Positions 8,745-18,200 of a DNA stretch of 64,000 bases are shown here, piece by piece. Made by a program: the position numbers and the translations under genes. This stretch comes from Verrucomicrobiota bacterium (GTDB lineage: Bacteria; Verrucomicrobiota; Verrucomicrobiia; Opitutales; Opitutaceae). The notes beneath the pieces are model-generated. The model did not search any database. It had not been told where the DNA came from and saw only the letters and a program-made list of their open reading frames with translations. The stretch is from NCBI GenBank assembly GCA_016222805.1, contig JACRQG010000009.1, forward strand, positions 107,309 through 171,308. Direction: 5' to 3'. Numbering within the stretch: position 1 is the stretch's first letter; every line of letters starts with the position of its first letter.

Positions 8745-10820
8745 TCAGTCGGTGGGTTCGCGGGGAGATGTCCCGCGGGGTTTCGCGTTGTGGCGGAGGA
8801 GATATCGGGCCGTCTCGAAAAAACCGAGCGCCAGCGCGCGATGCTCGTCCGCCGCCGGCGGCGCCCCGGAAGGCGGAGGTGCGGTGAAGTCCGACCAGAC
8901 CAGCTCCTCCCGACCGCCCTCGCGCCGGTGATTGAGAAAGTAGGAACCGTGCACCACTCCGACCGACTTGGTGTTGTGGTCGATGATGAAGGCGGCATTC
9001 GAGCGTCCGCCGTCCAGGGCCTGCTGCCGAAGCAGGTCGCGGCCGAGGCCGCTGTTGCGGTACGGAAGGCCGACGATGCCGGCGAGGGTCGGCAGCAGAT
9101 CGATCTGCGACGCCACCGCTCCGATTCGGCGCGGTGCCAGCCACCCGGGAGCGTAGAACAGGAGCGGCACGTGGTAGCAGGTGAGATTCTGTCTGGTCCA
9201 CGCCGGCGGGAACATCGTCCCGGCATCCCCCCCGATGCCGTGGTCGCCGATGAAGACGAAGATCGTGCGCTCGAAATACGGCGCCTGGCGCGCCGCCTCC
9301 ATGAACTTGCGGAAGGTGAAGTCCGTGTACCGAAACGCGTTCAGCTCCTCGTTGGATTCGAAACCGCCGCGTCGCAGCTGCTCGGCCGGCAGGCTGACCT
9401 TGCGGAACTCCACCAAGTCCTCCTTGGGGATGGTATAGGGACGGTGGTTGTCGGCCGTCTGGATGACGGCAAAGAACGGGCGCGTCTCCCGGCGCAGAAT
9501 TTCGTTGGCCTCGAGGAAGAGGTTCTTGTCGCTGATGCCCCACACGTCGATCTGCGGCGACGTGAAGCTGCCCTCCTCGTAGAGCCGCAGTCCCCGGAGG
9601 TTGTTCGTGAGCAGCCCGCGGATATTGGCCCAGCTGGAACTGCCGCCGAGGAAGTAGAGCTTCTCGTGGGCGGTGAAGTCGTTGACGATCGAATGCTGGT
9701 CCACGAGCGCCGGATTCCGGCTCGCGGTCTCGCGCGGCTCGGTGTCCGGCAGGCCGGTAAGCGTGGCCCAGACACCCCGGGCGGTGCCGACATGCGGGGT
9801 GAAGCAGTTGTCGAAGAAGACACCCTCGCGGCACAGCGCGGCGAAGAACGGCGTGGGATCGAGCGGGTTGCCCCACATGGAGCTCTTGTAGCCGCTGAAC
9901 GACTCGCAGATCACGAGCACGACGTTGGGCGGACCACCGGGCGGCCCGGGCGGACGCGGCCTCGCGGCCGGAACCTCGCGGACCAGGTCCAGCCGGGCGG
10001 GATCCGGCGCGGTCACCCCGAGGTAGGCACTCATCCGCGGATAGGCCTCCCGCACCCTGGCGAGGTCATACGGTGCTCCTTCAAAGCCGAACGAACTGGC
10101 GAACGACTGGAAGGGATTCAGCGCCAGGTGGGCCAGCGCATCGGACCGCAGATTGAAGGCATCGCTCCAGCGCAACGGGAACTGCGCCACCCGGCCCCAA
10201 ATGCCCAGGACGCACGCCACCACCGCGGCGGCGAACCACGCCGCCCGCACCTTCCGGGACGCCGCCGGCTCCGTCGCCGCCACCCGGCGGTGCAGCCAGT
10301 GGCAGGCGGCCACCAGCCCGCCGATCCCCACCGCCATCGCCGCCAGGATTCGGAGCACCGGATAGGACTGCCAGACCATGCCCGCCGAAATCCGCGCGTC
10401 GCCGAGGAAACCGAGGACGGTCGCGCTCAGGCGCTGGTTGAGGTAGCGAAAGTGGAGGAAGTCGGTCGCGTAAAGGAGCACCAGCACTCCGCTGCACAGC
10501 GCCAGCAGGCCCAGCCACAGCCGCCGGGCCGCCCGGCCGCCGAAGGGATCGAGCGGGCGCAGGCTGCCCAGCACCAGCAACGCCAGGAGCGCCGAGGCCA
10601 CGACGCGCACGTCGAAACGCAACCCGAGCACGAACGCCGGCCAGGCTCCGGCCGCGCCCACGCCCTCGTAGTTGAAACACAGGTACGTCGCCAGCCGGAG
10701 CAGGGTCATCACCGCCAGGAAGAGAAGGGCGAGCGCCAGCACCCACCGCACCAGGCGGGAGGCGGCAAAACGGCGGGCGGCGGGGTGGGAGTGGGCGGGC
10801 ACGTTGGGGACGGAAACCAC
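8745..10820 (-). CDS. LtaS-like membrane sulfatase/phosphoglycerol transferase family protein
   Basis: 691 residues: about five membrane helices in residues 20-200, then an extracytoplasmic alkaline-phosphatase-superfamily domain from about 285. Active-site landmarks of the LtaS/MdoB group are present: PNVVLVICESFSG (metal Glu), HVGTARGVWATLTG (nucleophile Thr, not a formylglycine Cys), FVFIGDHGIGG and YHVPLLFYAPG. Such enzymes move phosphoglycerol or phosphoethanolamine onto envelope glycans or lipids. In a Gram-negative-type cell, lipoteichoic acid is not expected, so a periplasmic glycan or lipid modification is more likely. First gene of a three-gene minus-strand operon. A second, divergent relative is encoded at 46248-48299. 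Confidence 0.88.
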   Translation of the reverse strand: MVSVPNVPAHSHPAARRFAASRLVRWVLALALLFLAVMTLLRLATYLCFNYEGVGAAGAWPAFVLGLRFDVRVVASALLALLVLGSLRPLDPFGGRAARRLWLGLLALCSGVLVLLYATDFLHFRYLNQRLSATVLGFLGDARISAGMVWQSYPVLRILAAMAVGIGGLVAACHWLHRRVAATEPAASRKVRAAWFAAAVVACVLGIWGRVAQFPLRWSDAFNLRSDALAHLALNPFQSFASSFGFEGAPYDLARVREAYPRMSAYLGVTAPDPARLDLVREVPAARPRPPGPPGGPPNVVLVICESFSGYKSSMWGNPLDPTPFFAALCREGVFFDNCFTPHVGTARGVWATLTGLPDTEPRETASRNPALVDQHSIVNDFTAHEKLYFLGGSSSWANIRGLLTNNLRGLRLYEEGSFTSPQIDVWGISDKNLFLEANEILRRETRPFFAVIQTADNHRPYTIPKEDLVEFRKVSLPAEQLRRGGFESNEELNAFRYTDFTFRKFMEAARQAPYFERTIFVFIGDHGIGGDAGTMFPPAWTRQNLTCYHVPLLFYAPGWLAPRRIGAVASQIDLLPTLAGIVGLPYRNSGLGRDLLRQQALDGGRSNAAFIIDHNTKSVGVVHGSYFLNHRREGGREELVWSDFTAPPPSGAPPAADEHRALALGFFETARYLLRHNAKPRGTSPREPTD

Positions 10821-10892
10821 GAAAACCCGGGGGCGGCATCGGGCGCACGAACCGCGGCAGACGAGGGCGAAGACCGGACGGGGTAGCGAGGT

Positions 10893-10915
10893 GGCGGTCG
10901 CGCGGGGCGACCGCC
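10893..10915. repeat. Single REP-like hairpin
   Basis: A perfect 9-bp inverted repeat GGCGGTCGC / GCGACCGCC with a 5-base loop, related in sequence to the hairpins of the long repeats at 3.4 and 4.1 kb. It lies between the stop of the BNR gene at 10981 and the start of the LtaS-like gene at 10820, where a terminator could be needed, but there is no T-tract. Confidence 0.6.
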
Positions 10916-10980
10916 GCCCCCGAGCATCCGGCGGAGCCGGCGCAGGTCAACCGTGGAAAGGAACGCGCCGCCGAAGGCGG

Positions 10981-12357
10981 CTATTTCACCCGTTCCGGCG
11001 GGGCCGAGTCGACGTTGGCCGGAAACGTGTAGGGCATCCGGAAGACCTTCTCCCCGGTGGAGTCGGCGAAATACAGCCGCGACGGACTCGGGCGATCCGG
11101 ATCGCCATCCGCCCAAAACGCAAAGAACGGATCCCGGGCGTCGCGCGGACGGCGCGCGTAGCTGTGATTGAACTCGCTGCCTTGAGTGACCGAGCGGCGT
11201 CGCGTCCACGTGCGTCCCTCATCGCGACTGGCCCAGAGCACCATCTCCCCGCCGGCTCCCCACTTCTGCGGCCCGACGTCTGTCGGCGCGAGGACGAGCC
11301 ACTCGTCGCGCTGCACGTAGAGGCTGCCCATATCGTAGTTGTGATCCGAGTTGGCGATGGTCGCGAAGTGCCAACGGCCACCCTTCCAATGCGCGACCGT
11401 CCATTCGCGTTCACCGCCAGCCGGCCCGGGCTTGAAGTCGCGGGAGAGCACGTAGAGCAGGATGGGATGGCCCGCGGCGTCAAAGTTCAGGTCGCAGGTG
11501 TAGAGCAGCCGGCCTTCCGCCGCGTAGTCGCGCACGAGCGCCGGATTGCGGATGTCCTTCAATGGCAGATTCAGGGGCGTGCCCTCCGCCGTGGTCCAGG
11601 TGGCGCCAAAGTCCGTCGTCTGCACGTAGTAGAGGTTGGTCCGCTTGTCGACGTTGCCACCGGGATGGTAGTTGAAGAAGGAGGCCACCTTGCCGTCGCG
11701 CGCTCCGCTGGTCTGGTAGTGGCCGCCGAAGCCGGCGAGCTTGTGCGTGGCGCTCCAGGTCCTGCCGTCGGCACTCGTTTCCCAGTAAAGCTCCCGGCCC
11801 TTCGTGTATTGCGTGAACAGGTGCAGGAAGCCGCGGCCCGGCACATGCCAGGGTTGCGGGTAGGTGATGACGCGCTGATCGACCCGCTCGAAACGTGAGG
11901 GATCGTAGGGAGCCACGCTGCGGTAGATGAATCCGGGGCGCGCGTTGGCGCGGCCGCTGACGAAAACCCACAGGAAGCCCTGGGGATCGAGGTTCACGCT
12001 CGGATTGTCATGCGGGTCGTTGACCGGCCGCTTGTCGTGCACCACCACCGGACGCGACAGCAGGCCGGTCCGGTGATCGTAGCTGCCGATCAGGCAGAGC
12101 AACGCGCGGGAGCCGTCGGGCGAACCGCCGTAGACGAAAAACGTCTTGTCGACGGCCGGCGCGTAGACCGCGAGCGGGTTGTGGTTGGCCGTGTAGGTGC
12201 CAAGGCCGCCGGAGTACTTGTCGCCGTATTCGGACTTCTGACCCAAGGTGAACCAGATGCCGCGGTAGCCCTCAGCCCGCGGAAACGGGGCGATTTCCGC
12301 CGCGCCGGCGGCGACCGAAATCAAAAGGAGGAGGCAAAAGGCAAGGCGGAGGTTCAT
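10981..12357 (-). CDS. Secreted BNR_4 family beta-propeller (candidate polysaccharide lyase or hydrolase), paralog 1
   Basis: 458 residues from the ATG at 12357; signal peptide MNLRLAFCLLLLISVAAGAA. The sequence opens with the BNR_4 signature GYRGIWFTLGQ, KYSGGLGTY and NHNPLAVY (His59), followed by HDNPSVNLD, YPQPWHVPG and an Asp box TSADGRTWS. The seven-bladed BNR_4 propeller fold is the one used by ulvan lyases of the PL24/PL25 type, and related proteins are common in Bacteroidota and PVC glycan loci; activity here is unproven. It is clearly paralogous to the gene at 13558-15018, and the RAYT/REP island lies between the two. Confidence 0.85.
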   Translation of the reverse strand: MNLRLAFCLLLLISVAAGAAEIAPFPRAEGYRGIWFTLGQKSEYGDKYSGGLGTYTANHNPLAVYAPAVDKTFFVYGGSPDGSRALLCLIGSYDHRTGLLSRPVVVHDKRPVNDPHDNPSVNLDPQGFLWVFVSGRANARPGFIYRSVAPYDPSRFERVDQRVITYPQPWHVPGRGFLHLFTQYTKGRELYWETSADGRTWSATHKLAGFGGHYQTSGARDGKVASFFNYHPGGNVDKRTNLYYVQTTDFGATWTTAEGTPLNLPLKDIRNPALVRDYAAEGRLLYTCDLNFDAAGHPILLYVLSRDFKPGPAGGEREWTVAHWKGGRWHFATIANSDHNYDMGSLYVQRDEWLVLAPTDVGPQKWGAGGEMVLWASRDEGRTWTRRRSVTQGSEFNHSYARRPRDARDPFFAFWADGDPDRPSPSRLYFADSTGEKVFRMPYTFPANVDSAPPERVK

Positions 12358-12452
12358 GACGCAGGGCAGCAAGTTTCATCCTGAGCGTCCAGCGTCGGCG
12401 ACGCTTTTCCGGGAGTGCTTCGATCCGCCGTACCAGGGACCACAACCCCGTG

Positions 12453-12522
12453 GTCGTCGGTCGCGGTGAGGCCGGCACCGCGGGATCGACGCACGCCGCC
12501 GGGGTCACCGACCCCGGCTACA
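12453..12522 (+). repeat. REP hairpin pair 1
   Basis: Left hairpin GGTCGCGGTGAGGCCGG, about 20 bp, then right hairpin GCCGGGGTCACCGACCCCGGC ending in CTACA. The left GTAG foot has decayed (GTCGTCGG). Confidence 0.8.
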
Positions 12523-12565
12523 TCTAGGTAGCGTTGCTCCGCTCGTATGGAAAACTAGCATCCGT

Positions 12566-12636
12566 TGTAGCCGGCCGCGGTGAGGCCGGCACCGTGAGAT
12601 CGATACCTCCCGCCGGGGTCACCGACCCCGGCTACA
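12566..12636 (+). repeat. REP hairpin pair 2
   Basis: Intact unit: TGTAG foot, left hairpin CCGGCCGCGGTGAGGCCGG, linker CACCGTGAGATCGATACC, right hairpin CCGGGGTCACCGACCCCGG, closing CTACA. The linker is shared with the unit at 13359. Confidence 0.88.
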
Positions 12637-12679
12637 TTGCGTATACGTCGTTTTCGGCCGTTTCGAAATTCGCAACTGA

Positions 12680-12704
12680 TGTAGCCGGCCGCGGTGAGGC
12701 CGGT
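12680..12704 (+). repeat. Left REP hairpin alone, upstream of the RAYT gene
   Basis: TGTAG foot plus the left hairpin only; the matching right half appears not here but after the transposase gene at 13293-13317. Confidence 0.8.
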
Positions 12705-12802
12705 TTGGTGGGATCGACCGGCAAACGTCGAGACCAACTATACCTCGTTTCGGGTAGCAGCCGTGCTTGGAGCCGCGGTCTCATGCGCCAGATGAACAAG
12801 CC

Positions 12803-13267
12803 ATGCCGTCCCATCGCCACCTCCGGCGGCTTTCCGTCGTTTGGGAAAAGCACCCCGTCTACTTCGTCACCATCTGCGTACACCGCCGACGCCCCCTACT
12901 CGCGATCCCTTCCGTCCATGCCATCTTGAAAACCGAATGGCTGCACTTGGCCGACCACCACGGCTGGGCAATCGGACGCTACGTCGTTCTGCCTGACCAC
13001 GTGCATTTCTTCGCAGCCCCGATGCGGGAGTCGGCGAAACCGCTGGCGACCACGATCGGCCGATGGAAAGAGTGGACTTCCAAGCGCATGGTGCGGGAGA
13101 TCGGGATCACACCGCCCGTCTGGCAGCCCGAGTTCTTCGACCACCTGTTGCGTTCTGGAGAATCCCGATCGGAGAAATGGAACTACGTGAAGGCGAATCC
13201 TGTGCGAGCCGGTCTGGTTTCGGACTCCGACGCGTGGCCGTTCGCGGGGGCGATTCACTTCGATTAG
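12803..13267 (+). CDS. REP-associated tyrosine transposase (RAYT, Y1/HUH family)
   Basis: 154 residues from the ATG at 12803; the frame is open to a TTG at 12767. The hallmarks of the Y1 transposase fold are all visible: YFVTICVH strand near residue 20, the metal-binding HUH motif DHVHFF (His66, His68), WQPEFFDHLLRS near 107-118, and catalytic Tyr128 in EKWNYVKANPVRAGLV. It should nick and rejoin single-stranded REP DNA. No Y1 residue is missing, so it may be active. It stands alone, flanked by a left REP hairpin 98 bp upstream and a right REP hairpin 25 bp downstream, with full pairs beyond. RAYTs are usually domesticated, single-copy genes; none of the neighbours suggests a larger insertion sequence. 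Confidence 0.93.
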   Translation: MPSHRHLRRLSVVWEKHPVYFVTICVHRRRPLLAIPSVHAILKTEWLHLADHHGWAIGRYVVLPDHVHFFAAPMRESAKPLATTIGRWKEWTSKRMVREIGITPPVWQPEFFDHLLRSGESRSEKWNYVKANPVRAGLVSDSDAWPFAGAIHFD

Positions 13268-13292
13268 CGCCGGTGGTCAGACGTACCGCCCT

Positions 13293-13317
13293 GCCGGGGT
13301 CACCGACCCCGGCTACA
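13293..13317 (+). repeat. Right REP hairpin alone, downstream of the RAYT gene
   Basis: GCCGGGGTCACCGACCCCGG ending in CTACA; completes the split pair begun at 12680. Confidence 0.8.
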
Positions 13318-13358
13318 TCGGGTCGCATCGCTTCGGCCGTTTTAAGACACGCAACTGT

Positions 13359-13429
13359 TGTAGCCGGCCGCGGCGAGGCCGGCTTCGTGAGATCGATACC
13401 TCCCGCCGGGGTCACCGACCCCGGCTACA
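13359..13429 (+). repeat. REP hairpin pair 3
   Basis: Intact 71-bp unit from TGTAG to CTACA, nearly identical to 12566-12636 including the linker. Confidence 0.88.
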
Positions 13430-13471
13430 TCGAGATAGTGTCGAACCCTCCGTGTCGAAATGGTCACCCGT

Positions 13472-13542
13472 TGTAGCCGGCCACGGTGAGGCCGGCACCG
13501 CGGGATCGACGCACCTCGCCGGGGTCGCCGACCCCGGCTACA
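13472..13542 (+). repeat. REP hairpin pair 4
   Basis: Intact 71-bp unit; its linker (CACCGCGGGATCGACGCACC) matches unit 1 rather than units 2 and 3, so two linker subtypes alternate across the island. It ends 16 bp before the stop of the downstream BNR_4 gene. Confidence 0.88.
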
Positions 13543-13557
13543 ACCAGGCTGGGAAAT

Positions 13558-15018
13558 CTACCGTACTTCTTCCGGCGTGGCGGTGTCTCCGGTCATTCGC
13601 TGCGGGAGGCGGAACACCCGGCCGTCCCTGGTCGCAAAGTAGAGGGCCGAAGGCGTCGCCTCCAGCGGCGAACCGTCCGCCCACAGCGCATAAAAGTCCG
13701 GATGCGCGTTCACCGGCTTGCGGGCATAGGTGTGGTTGTAGCGCGAGTTTTGGGTCAACTGTTTCACCCGTTGCCACGTCGCTCCTTGATCCCGGCTGGT
13801 CCACATCACCATGTCGCCGCCGGTGCCCCACGGTTGCGGGCCGGGCGCCGTCGGCGCAATCACCCGCCAGGTGCCGTCGGCCTCGATGTAGAGCGACCCG
13901 TGGTCGTAGTTGTGGTCCGAGGTCGTGAAGGCCCGATACTCCCATGCGGTTCCCGTCCAGCGTGCGGTGTACCACTGGAAAGGTCCGGACTCCGGCCCGG
14001 GATTAAACCCCTTCGAGGTCAGGTACAGCACCACCGGCCGGTGGTCGGCAGTGAAGGCGATGTCCTTCAGGTAGACGCTGAGATTCTCTGCGCGATAGTC
14101 GCGCACCAGCGCCGGATTCCGCGCGTCCCGCAGCGGCGGCTCCAGGCGCTGGCCGGCGGCGTTGGTCCAGGTGGCGCCGCCATCCCGCGTCTCCGCATAG
14201 TAGAGGTTGGTCCGGTAGTTGAGGCCCTTGCCCTCGCGCCCCTGGGCCGGGTGAAGGTCGAACGCAGTCGCGACGCGGTCGGTGTCGCCATCGCGGAAAG
14301 ACACCTGGTAGTCGCCCATTTCGAGGTGCGCCAGCAACTGCGGCGCGCTCCAGGTGCGGCCGTCCGCGGAGGTCTTCCAGTTGAGCGTGCGCTCGCCCTT
14401 CACGTAGAGCGTGTGAAGGAAGAGAAACCGCTGTGACTGCGGCAGGTACCAGGGCTGCGTGTAGGAGAAATTGGTCTTCTCGATCAGCTCCCACTCGGAG
14501 ATGTCGTAGGGACGCCGCGAACGGTGAAGGTACGACGGACGCCCGGTACCATGGGCGGAGGAAAAGACCCAGAGGTGCCCGGCGGCATCGACGGAGAGGG
14601 TCGGATTGTCGTGGGCATCCTCCGTGCGCTTCTGGAGCAGCCGCACCGGCCGCGGCACCGTGCCGGTGACGTGGTCGTAATAGGACACGAGGTGCTGCAG
14701 CTCGTCCTGCCGCTCGGAGATGTTCCCGGCCGATCCGCCGAAGACGAAGAACGTCTTCCGCTGCGACGCGACGTAGACGGCAATCGGCACGTGCTGCTGC
14801 GGATAGGTCGCAAAGCCGCCGCTGTACTTGTAGCGGTGTTCGCTCTTCAACGGCTGGTTCATGTACCAGATGCCGCGGTAGCCGTCGGCCACCTGGGGTG
14901 TGAGCTCGTCGGGTGGCTTGGGAGCAGCCTTGGTCCCGGGCGTTTGCGGCGTGGACGCGGCGGCGAGGAGGGCCGGGAGGACGCAGAGCAACCAGAGCGG
15001 ACGGAGGACAGGAGGCAT
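13558..15018 (-). CDS. Secreted BNR_4 family beta-propeller (candidate polysaccharide lyase or hydrolase), paralog 2
   Basis: 486 residues with signal peptide (MPPVLRPLWLLCVLPALLAA). Same landmarks as the gene at 10981-12357: GYRGIWYMNQ, YKYSGGFATY, QQHVPIAVY (His76), AHDNPTLSVD, YTQPWYLP, TSADGRTWS and a C-terminal RVFRLP. The two proteins align along their length, so they arose by tandem duplication, yet they diverge enough to have different substrates. Both have the conserved His after the first blade motif, which in PL24/PL25 enzymes is part of the catalytic site; the assignment is by analogy only. Confidence 0.85.
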   Translation of the reverse strand: MPPVLRPLWLLCVLPALLAAASTPQTPGTKAAPKPPDELTPQVADGYRGIWYMNQPLKSEHRYKYSGGFATYPQQHVPIAVYVASQRKTFFVFGGSAGNISERQDELQHLVSYYDHVTGTVPRPVRLLQKRTEDAHDNPTLSVDAAGHLWVFSSAHGTGRPSYLHRSRRPYDISEWELIEKTNFSYTQPWYLPQSQRFLFLHTLYVKGERTLNWKTSADGRTWSAPQLLAHLEMGDYQVSFRDGDTDRVATAFDLHPAQGREGKGLNYRTNLYYAETRDGGATWTNAAGQRLEPPLRDARNPALVRDYRAENLSVYLKDIAFTADHRPVVLYLTSKGFNPGPESGPFQWYTARWTGTAWEYRAFTTSDHNYDHGSLYIEADGTWRVIAPTAPGPQPWGTGGDMVMWTSRDQGATWQRVKQLTQNSRYNHTYARKPVNAHPDFYALWADGSPLEATPSALYFATRDGRVFRLPQRMTGDTATPEEVR

Positions 15019-15037
15019 GGGAGAGGAAAACGCAGGT

Positions 15038-15138
15038 TGTAGGCGGGGTGACCTTACCCCGCAACGGCGGAGGGAGGGGAAAAACGCGCGGGAGGGAGAC
15101 CTTCCAGGGATGCGCGGGACGAGGTCGTCCCGCCTACA
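15038..15138. repeat. REP-like hairpin pair upstream of the BNR_4 gene
   Basis: Left hairpin TGTAGGCGGGGTGACCTTAC closing on CCCCGC at 15038-15062, and right hairpin GCGGGACGAGGTCGTCCCGC with CTACA at 15115-15138, 50 bp apart. The TGTAG...CTACA architecture equals that of the RAYT-linked units, although the stems differ in sequence and the linker is longer. Confidence 0.75.
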
Positions 15139-15204
15139 GGCGGGTGCAGGGCAGGGTCGTCCCAGAGAGGCACGCGCGACGGCGTCATCCGCCAGCAGGG
15201 ACGT

Positions 15205-18200
15205 TCACCAGACACCGCGCAGGCCGAAGGACCAGATCGTACCGGTGCGCTCGATCGTCTGGGCCACAGCCGGATTGGCGCCGTTCTGCTGCATCGTGAT
15301 GACGGGTTCGCTCCGCACATTGCGGCCGTTGTACGTCAGGGTAAAACGGTTGCTCAGGCGGATGCTGCCGCCGAGATCGAGCGTGGCACGGTGGCGGTTG
15401 TACGAGGTACCCGCGGTGTTGAGCGGGGTGTCGTCGCGCCAGTTGACGCTGGTGTAGACATTGAAGCGGCCCCAGGAGTAGTTGAGGCCGGCATTGGCGC
15501 CGTGAGGTGACATCGAAGGGGTGATCACCGAGGAGTAGGAACGCGTGTAGCTGGCGCGGACGTTGAGGCCCTTGAACGGTCGCGGAAGGAAGGAGAGGCT
15601 CTGGTTGTACTCGAACTCGAGCCCGCGGATCCGCACCTCTTCCTCGCTGGCAGTGACCGTGGTGAAGCGATAGGCGGAAAGATCGTCATCGCCCGTATAG
15701 CCGTACTCGGCCGCCGTCATCTGGGTGGTGCGGTGCAGGCTCTGGACGGTGTTCTCGAAGAGATTCAAGGCGAACAGGCCGACCGGCTCGAAGTAATAGG
15801 CCAGGCGCACCGCGTAGTTGTCGGAGGTCTCCGGCTTGAGCCGCGGGTTGGGCGCACTGACGGTGAGGCTGTCGTCGTCGACCACCCAGACCCCGGCGAG
15901 ATCGCGAATGGTCGGGCGCCGGATGGTCGAGCTGTAACCGAAATGCAGGTCGAGGTTGCGCGTGAAACGGTACTTGAACGAACCGCTCGGGAACCAGTTG
16001 TCGTAGCCACCCTCGCGGTGGATGCGCGGCTGGCTGAAGAACTGGTACTGGAGGCCGGGGATGGTGGTCGCGCGGCCGTTGGCTTCGGTGAAGCCGGCGG
16101 CGCGGACCTCGGCGGCCGACCGGGGGTCCCACTCGAGGGCGTCCGTGGCGGTGTCCTCGTAGCGCAAGCCGGCGCGCACGATCGCCCGGCCGATCGACGC
16201 GGTGCCCATGAAGAAGCCGGCGGTGATGTCCTCCTCGTAATGGCGCACATTGCCGATGAAGGCGTTGTAGTAGTTGGTCGCGGTGAGCGACTGGGTGAAG
16301 TACTCGGGCCGCTCCAGGAACAGGCGGCCAAGGGCGAGCGCGTTGGGGTAGAAGACCGTGCCGCCGGAGAGGGAGGTGATGCGCGCGTGCAGGCTGTCGG
16401 GATCGAAACGGTAGGGGGACGGGATGCCCGCCAGCGCGCCCGTGCCGGCGCCCGGGCCGGTGTAGGTGTAGCGCTTGGACTCGGTATCGAGCAGGAAATC
16501 GCGCACCTCGTGCTTGCGCTTCAGGCCCGCCTTCCAGACCACGGGCAGGAAGCGGTTGGTGCGGTAGGTGGCCTGCAGATCACCGCTGAAGATCCGCGTG
16601 CGTCCGTAGCGACCGTCGTTGGCGTTGAAAACGCCGGCGGAGTAGCGCTCGCCACTGCTGAAGTCAGGCCCGCCGATCTGGGTGATCTTCCAGTCGGAAC
16701 TGATCAGCGAGGAGCGCTCGGCGCGAAACTGCACGTTGGAGAGGGACGGGCTGCCGGCGTTGTTGACCGAGCCCTGGCGGGCGAGCGGGTTGTACCAGCT
16801 CGTGGACTCCGAACCCACGAACCGGCCTTCGATCAGCAGAGCGCCGACCTTGTACTCGAACCGCGGCACCACGGTATAGGTCTGGCCGGGTTTGACGACG
16901 ACATTGGGGTTCGACGAAACGCTGCCGTTGGCGGCGGAGACGAAACTCGTGAGCGGATCGGCGCCGGTGGCGATGTTGGCCCGGGTGCCGGCGTTGAAGG
17001 TCGTCGTGCGCTGCAGATTGTAGAGCGAGGCGTAGTTGTACATCAGCAGCAGCGAGAGCGCGAGCTGGTCGGTGGCCTTGAAGTCGGTCTTGAGGCTCAC
17101 GGTCGAGCGCCGGTTCAACCGGGGCGCATGGAGGAAAGCGACGGCGGTCGGCACGGCTGGGCGCGGGTCGGTCGCGGTCGCCGTGTAGTTGTAGGTGACG
17201 ATGCTGCGGGCGTTCTCCGAATAGAGGTTGGATTCGGAGAGATTGAACACCGTGCCGAGGCGCTTGTTGAGAAAGACGTCGGAGTACTCGATGGAGCCGC
17301 CGGGGTTGATCTTGTAGTGGCGCGCGTCGTCGGGACCGTAGGTCTTGCGGAAGTGCCATTCGTCGGCGAACGCCGTGAGGTTGGCCTGCGCCGTGATCCG
17401 GCGGCCGGAGCGGGAGAAGGCGTGCCTGGTCTTGAGGTTGATGGTGCCGGCGGGGGCGTTGGCGTCGACGTCGGCACTGATCGTCTTCGACACCTCGATC
17501 GAGTCCATGCTGCCGAGCGATACCTGCTCGAAACTGAAGCCGCGGGCGTCGCCGGCGGCGCCGCGATTGGCGTCGGAGCTGGCGAGGGAGACACCGTCGA
17601 TGGTGACGGCGTTGTATTCGGAGCCGAGGCCGCGGAGGCGGACGTTGCGCACCTCGCCCTGCGTGAGTTCGAGGTCGATGCCCGGGAGGTTGCGGAGGAA
17701 ATCGCCGATGTTGCCCTCGCCCATGTCGCCAAAGGTATCGGAGGCCACCGTGTTGGTGATGTTCATCGACTGGCGCTGCTCCATGATCGCCTTGGCGTTG
17801 CCCTCGCGCTCGCCGGACACGGTGAACGCCTCGAGCCGCAGCACGCCGTCCTTGCCGGTCCCAGGTGCCGCCGGGCGGGCCAACGCGCTGAACAGCTCGA
17901 TGTCCCGCCGGCTTTCCTCACCGGCCCGCACCGGCACCGTGACGCTGACCGGCGTCGATCCCGTGTAGTTTACCTGGAGAGCGGCATCACCCGCCGGGAC
18001 GCCGGCCAGCCGGTAGGTGCCATCGTCCTCGGAAATCGCGGTCAGATCGGTGCCGCGGATCGAGACCTCGGCATTGCGCACGTACTCACCGGTCGCCGGG
18101 TTGATGATCCGGCCGGTGATGGTGCCCGTGGCCGGCGTCTGGGCCGGAAGCAGTGCGGGGGCGAGAAGGGCGGTGCAAGCAGCCGCGAAGGAAAGCAACC

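Larger units (their letters stand above)
12453..13542. mobile_element. REP/RAYT island (REPtron) between two BNR_4 genes
   Basis: The gene-free stretches on both sides of the RAYT gene are filled with REP hairpin pairs. Order from left: full pair 12453-12522 (left foot degenerate), full pair 12566-12636, left hairpin alone 12680-12704, the transposase gene, right hairpin alone 13293-13317, full pair 13359-13429, full pair 13472-13542. Spacers are similar too: CTTCGGCCGTTTT followed by GCAACTGTTGTAG before 13359, and TTTTCGGCCGTTTC with GCAACTGATGTAG before 12680. The gene thus sits exactly inside one split REP pair. RAYT proteins are known to process REP sequences with a GTAG foot, which these have. 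Confidence 0.85.

Noticed and set aside
8745..10820. Ordinary formylglycine sulfatase
   Set aside because: The nucleophile position is Thr in an LtaS-type motif and the N-terminus is a membrane domain; no C-x-P/A-x-R site exists.
12453..13542. CRISPR array
   Set aside because: The repeats are hairpin pairs of about 71 bp with variable spacing and conserved spacers, no cas genes are near, and a RAYT gene explains them.
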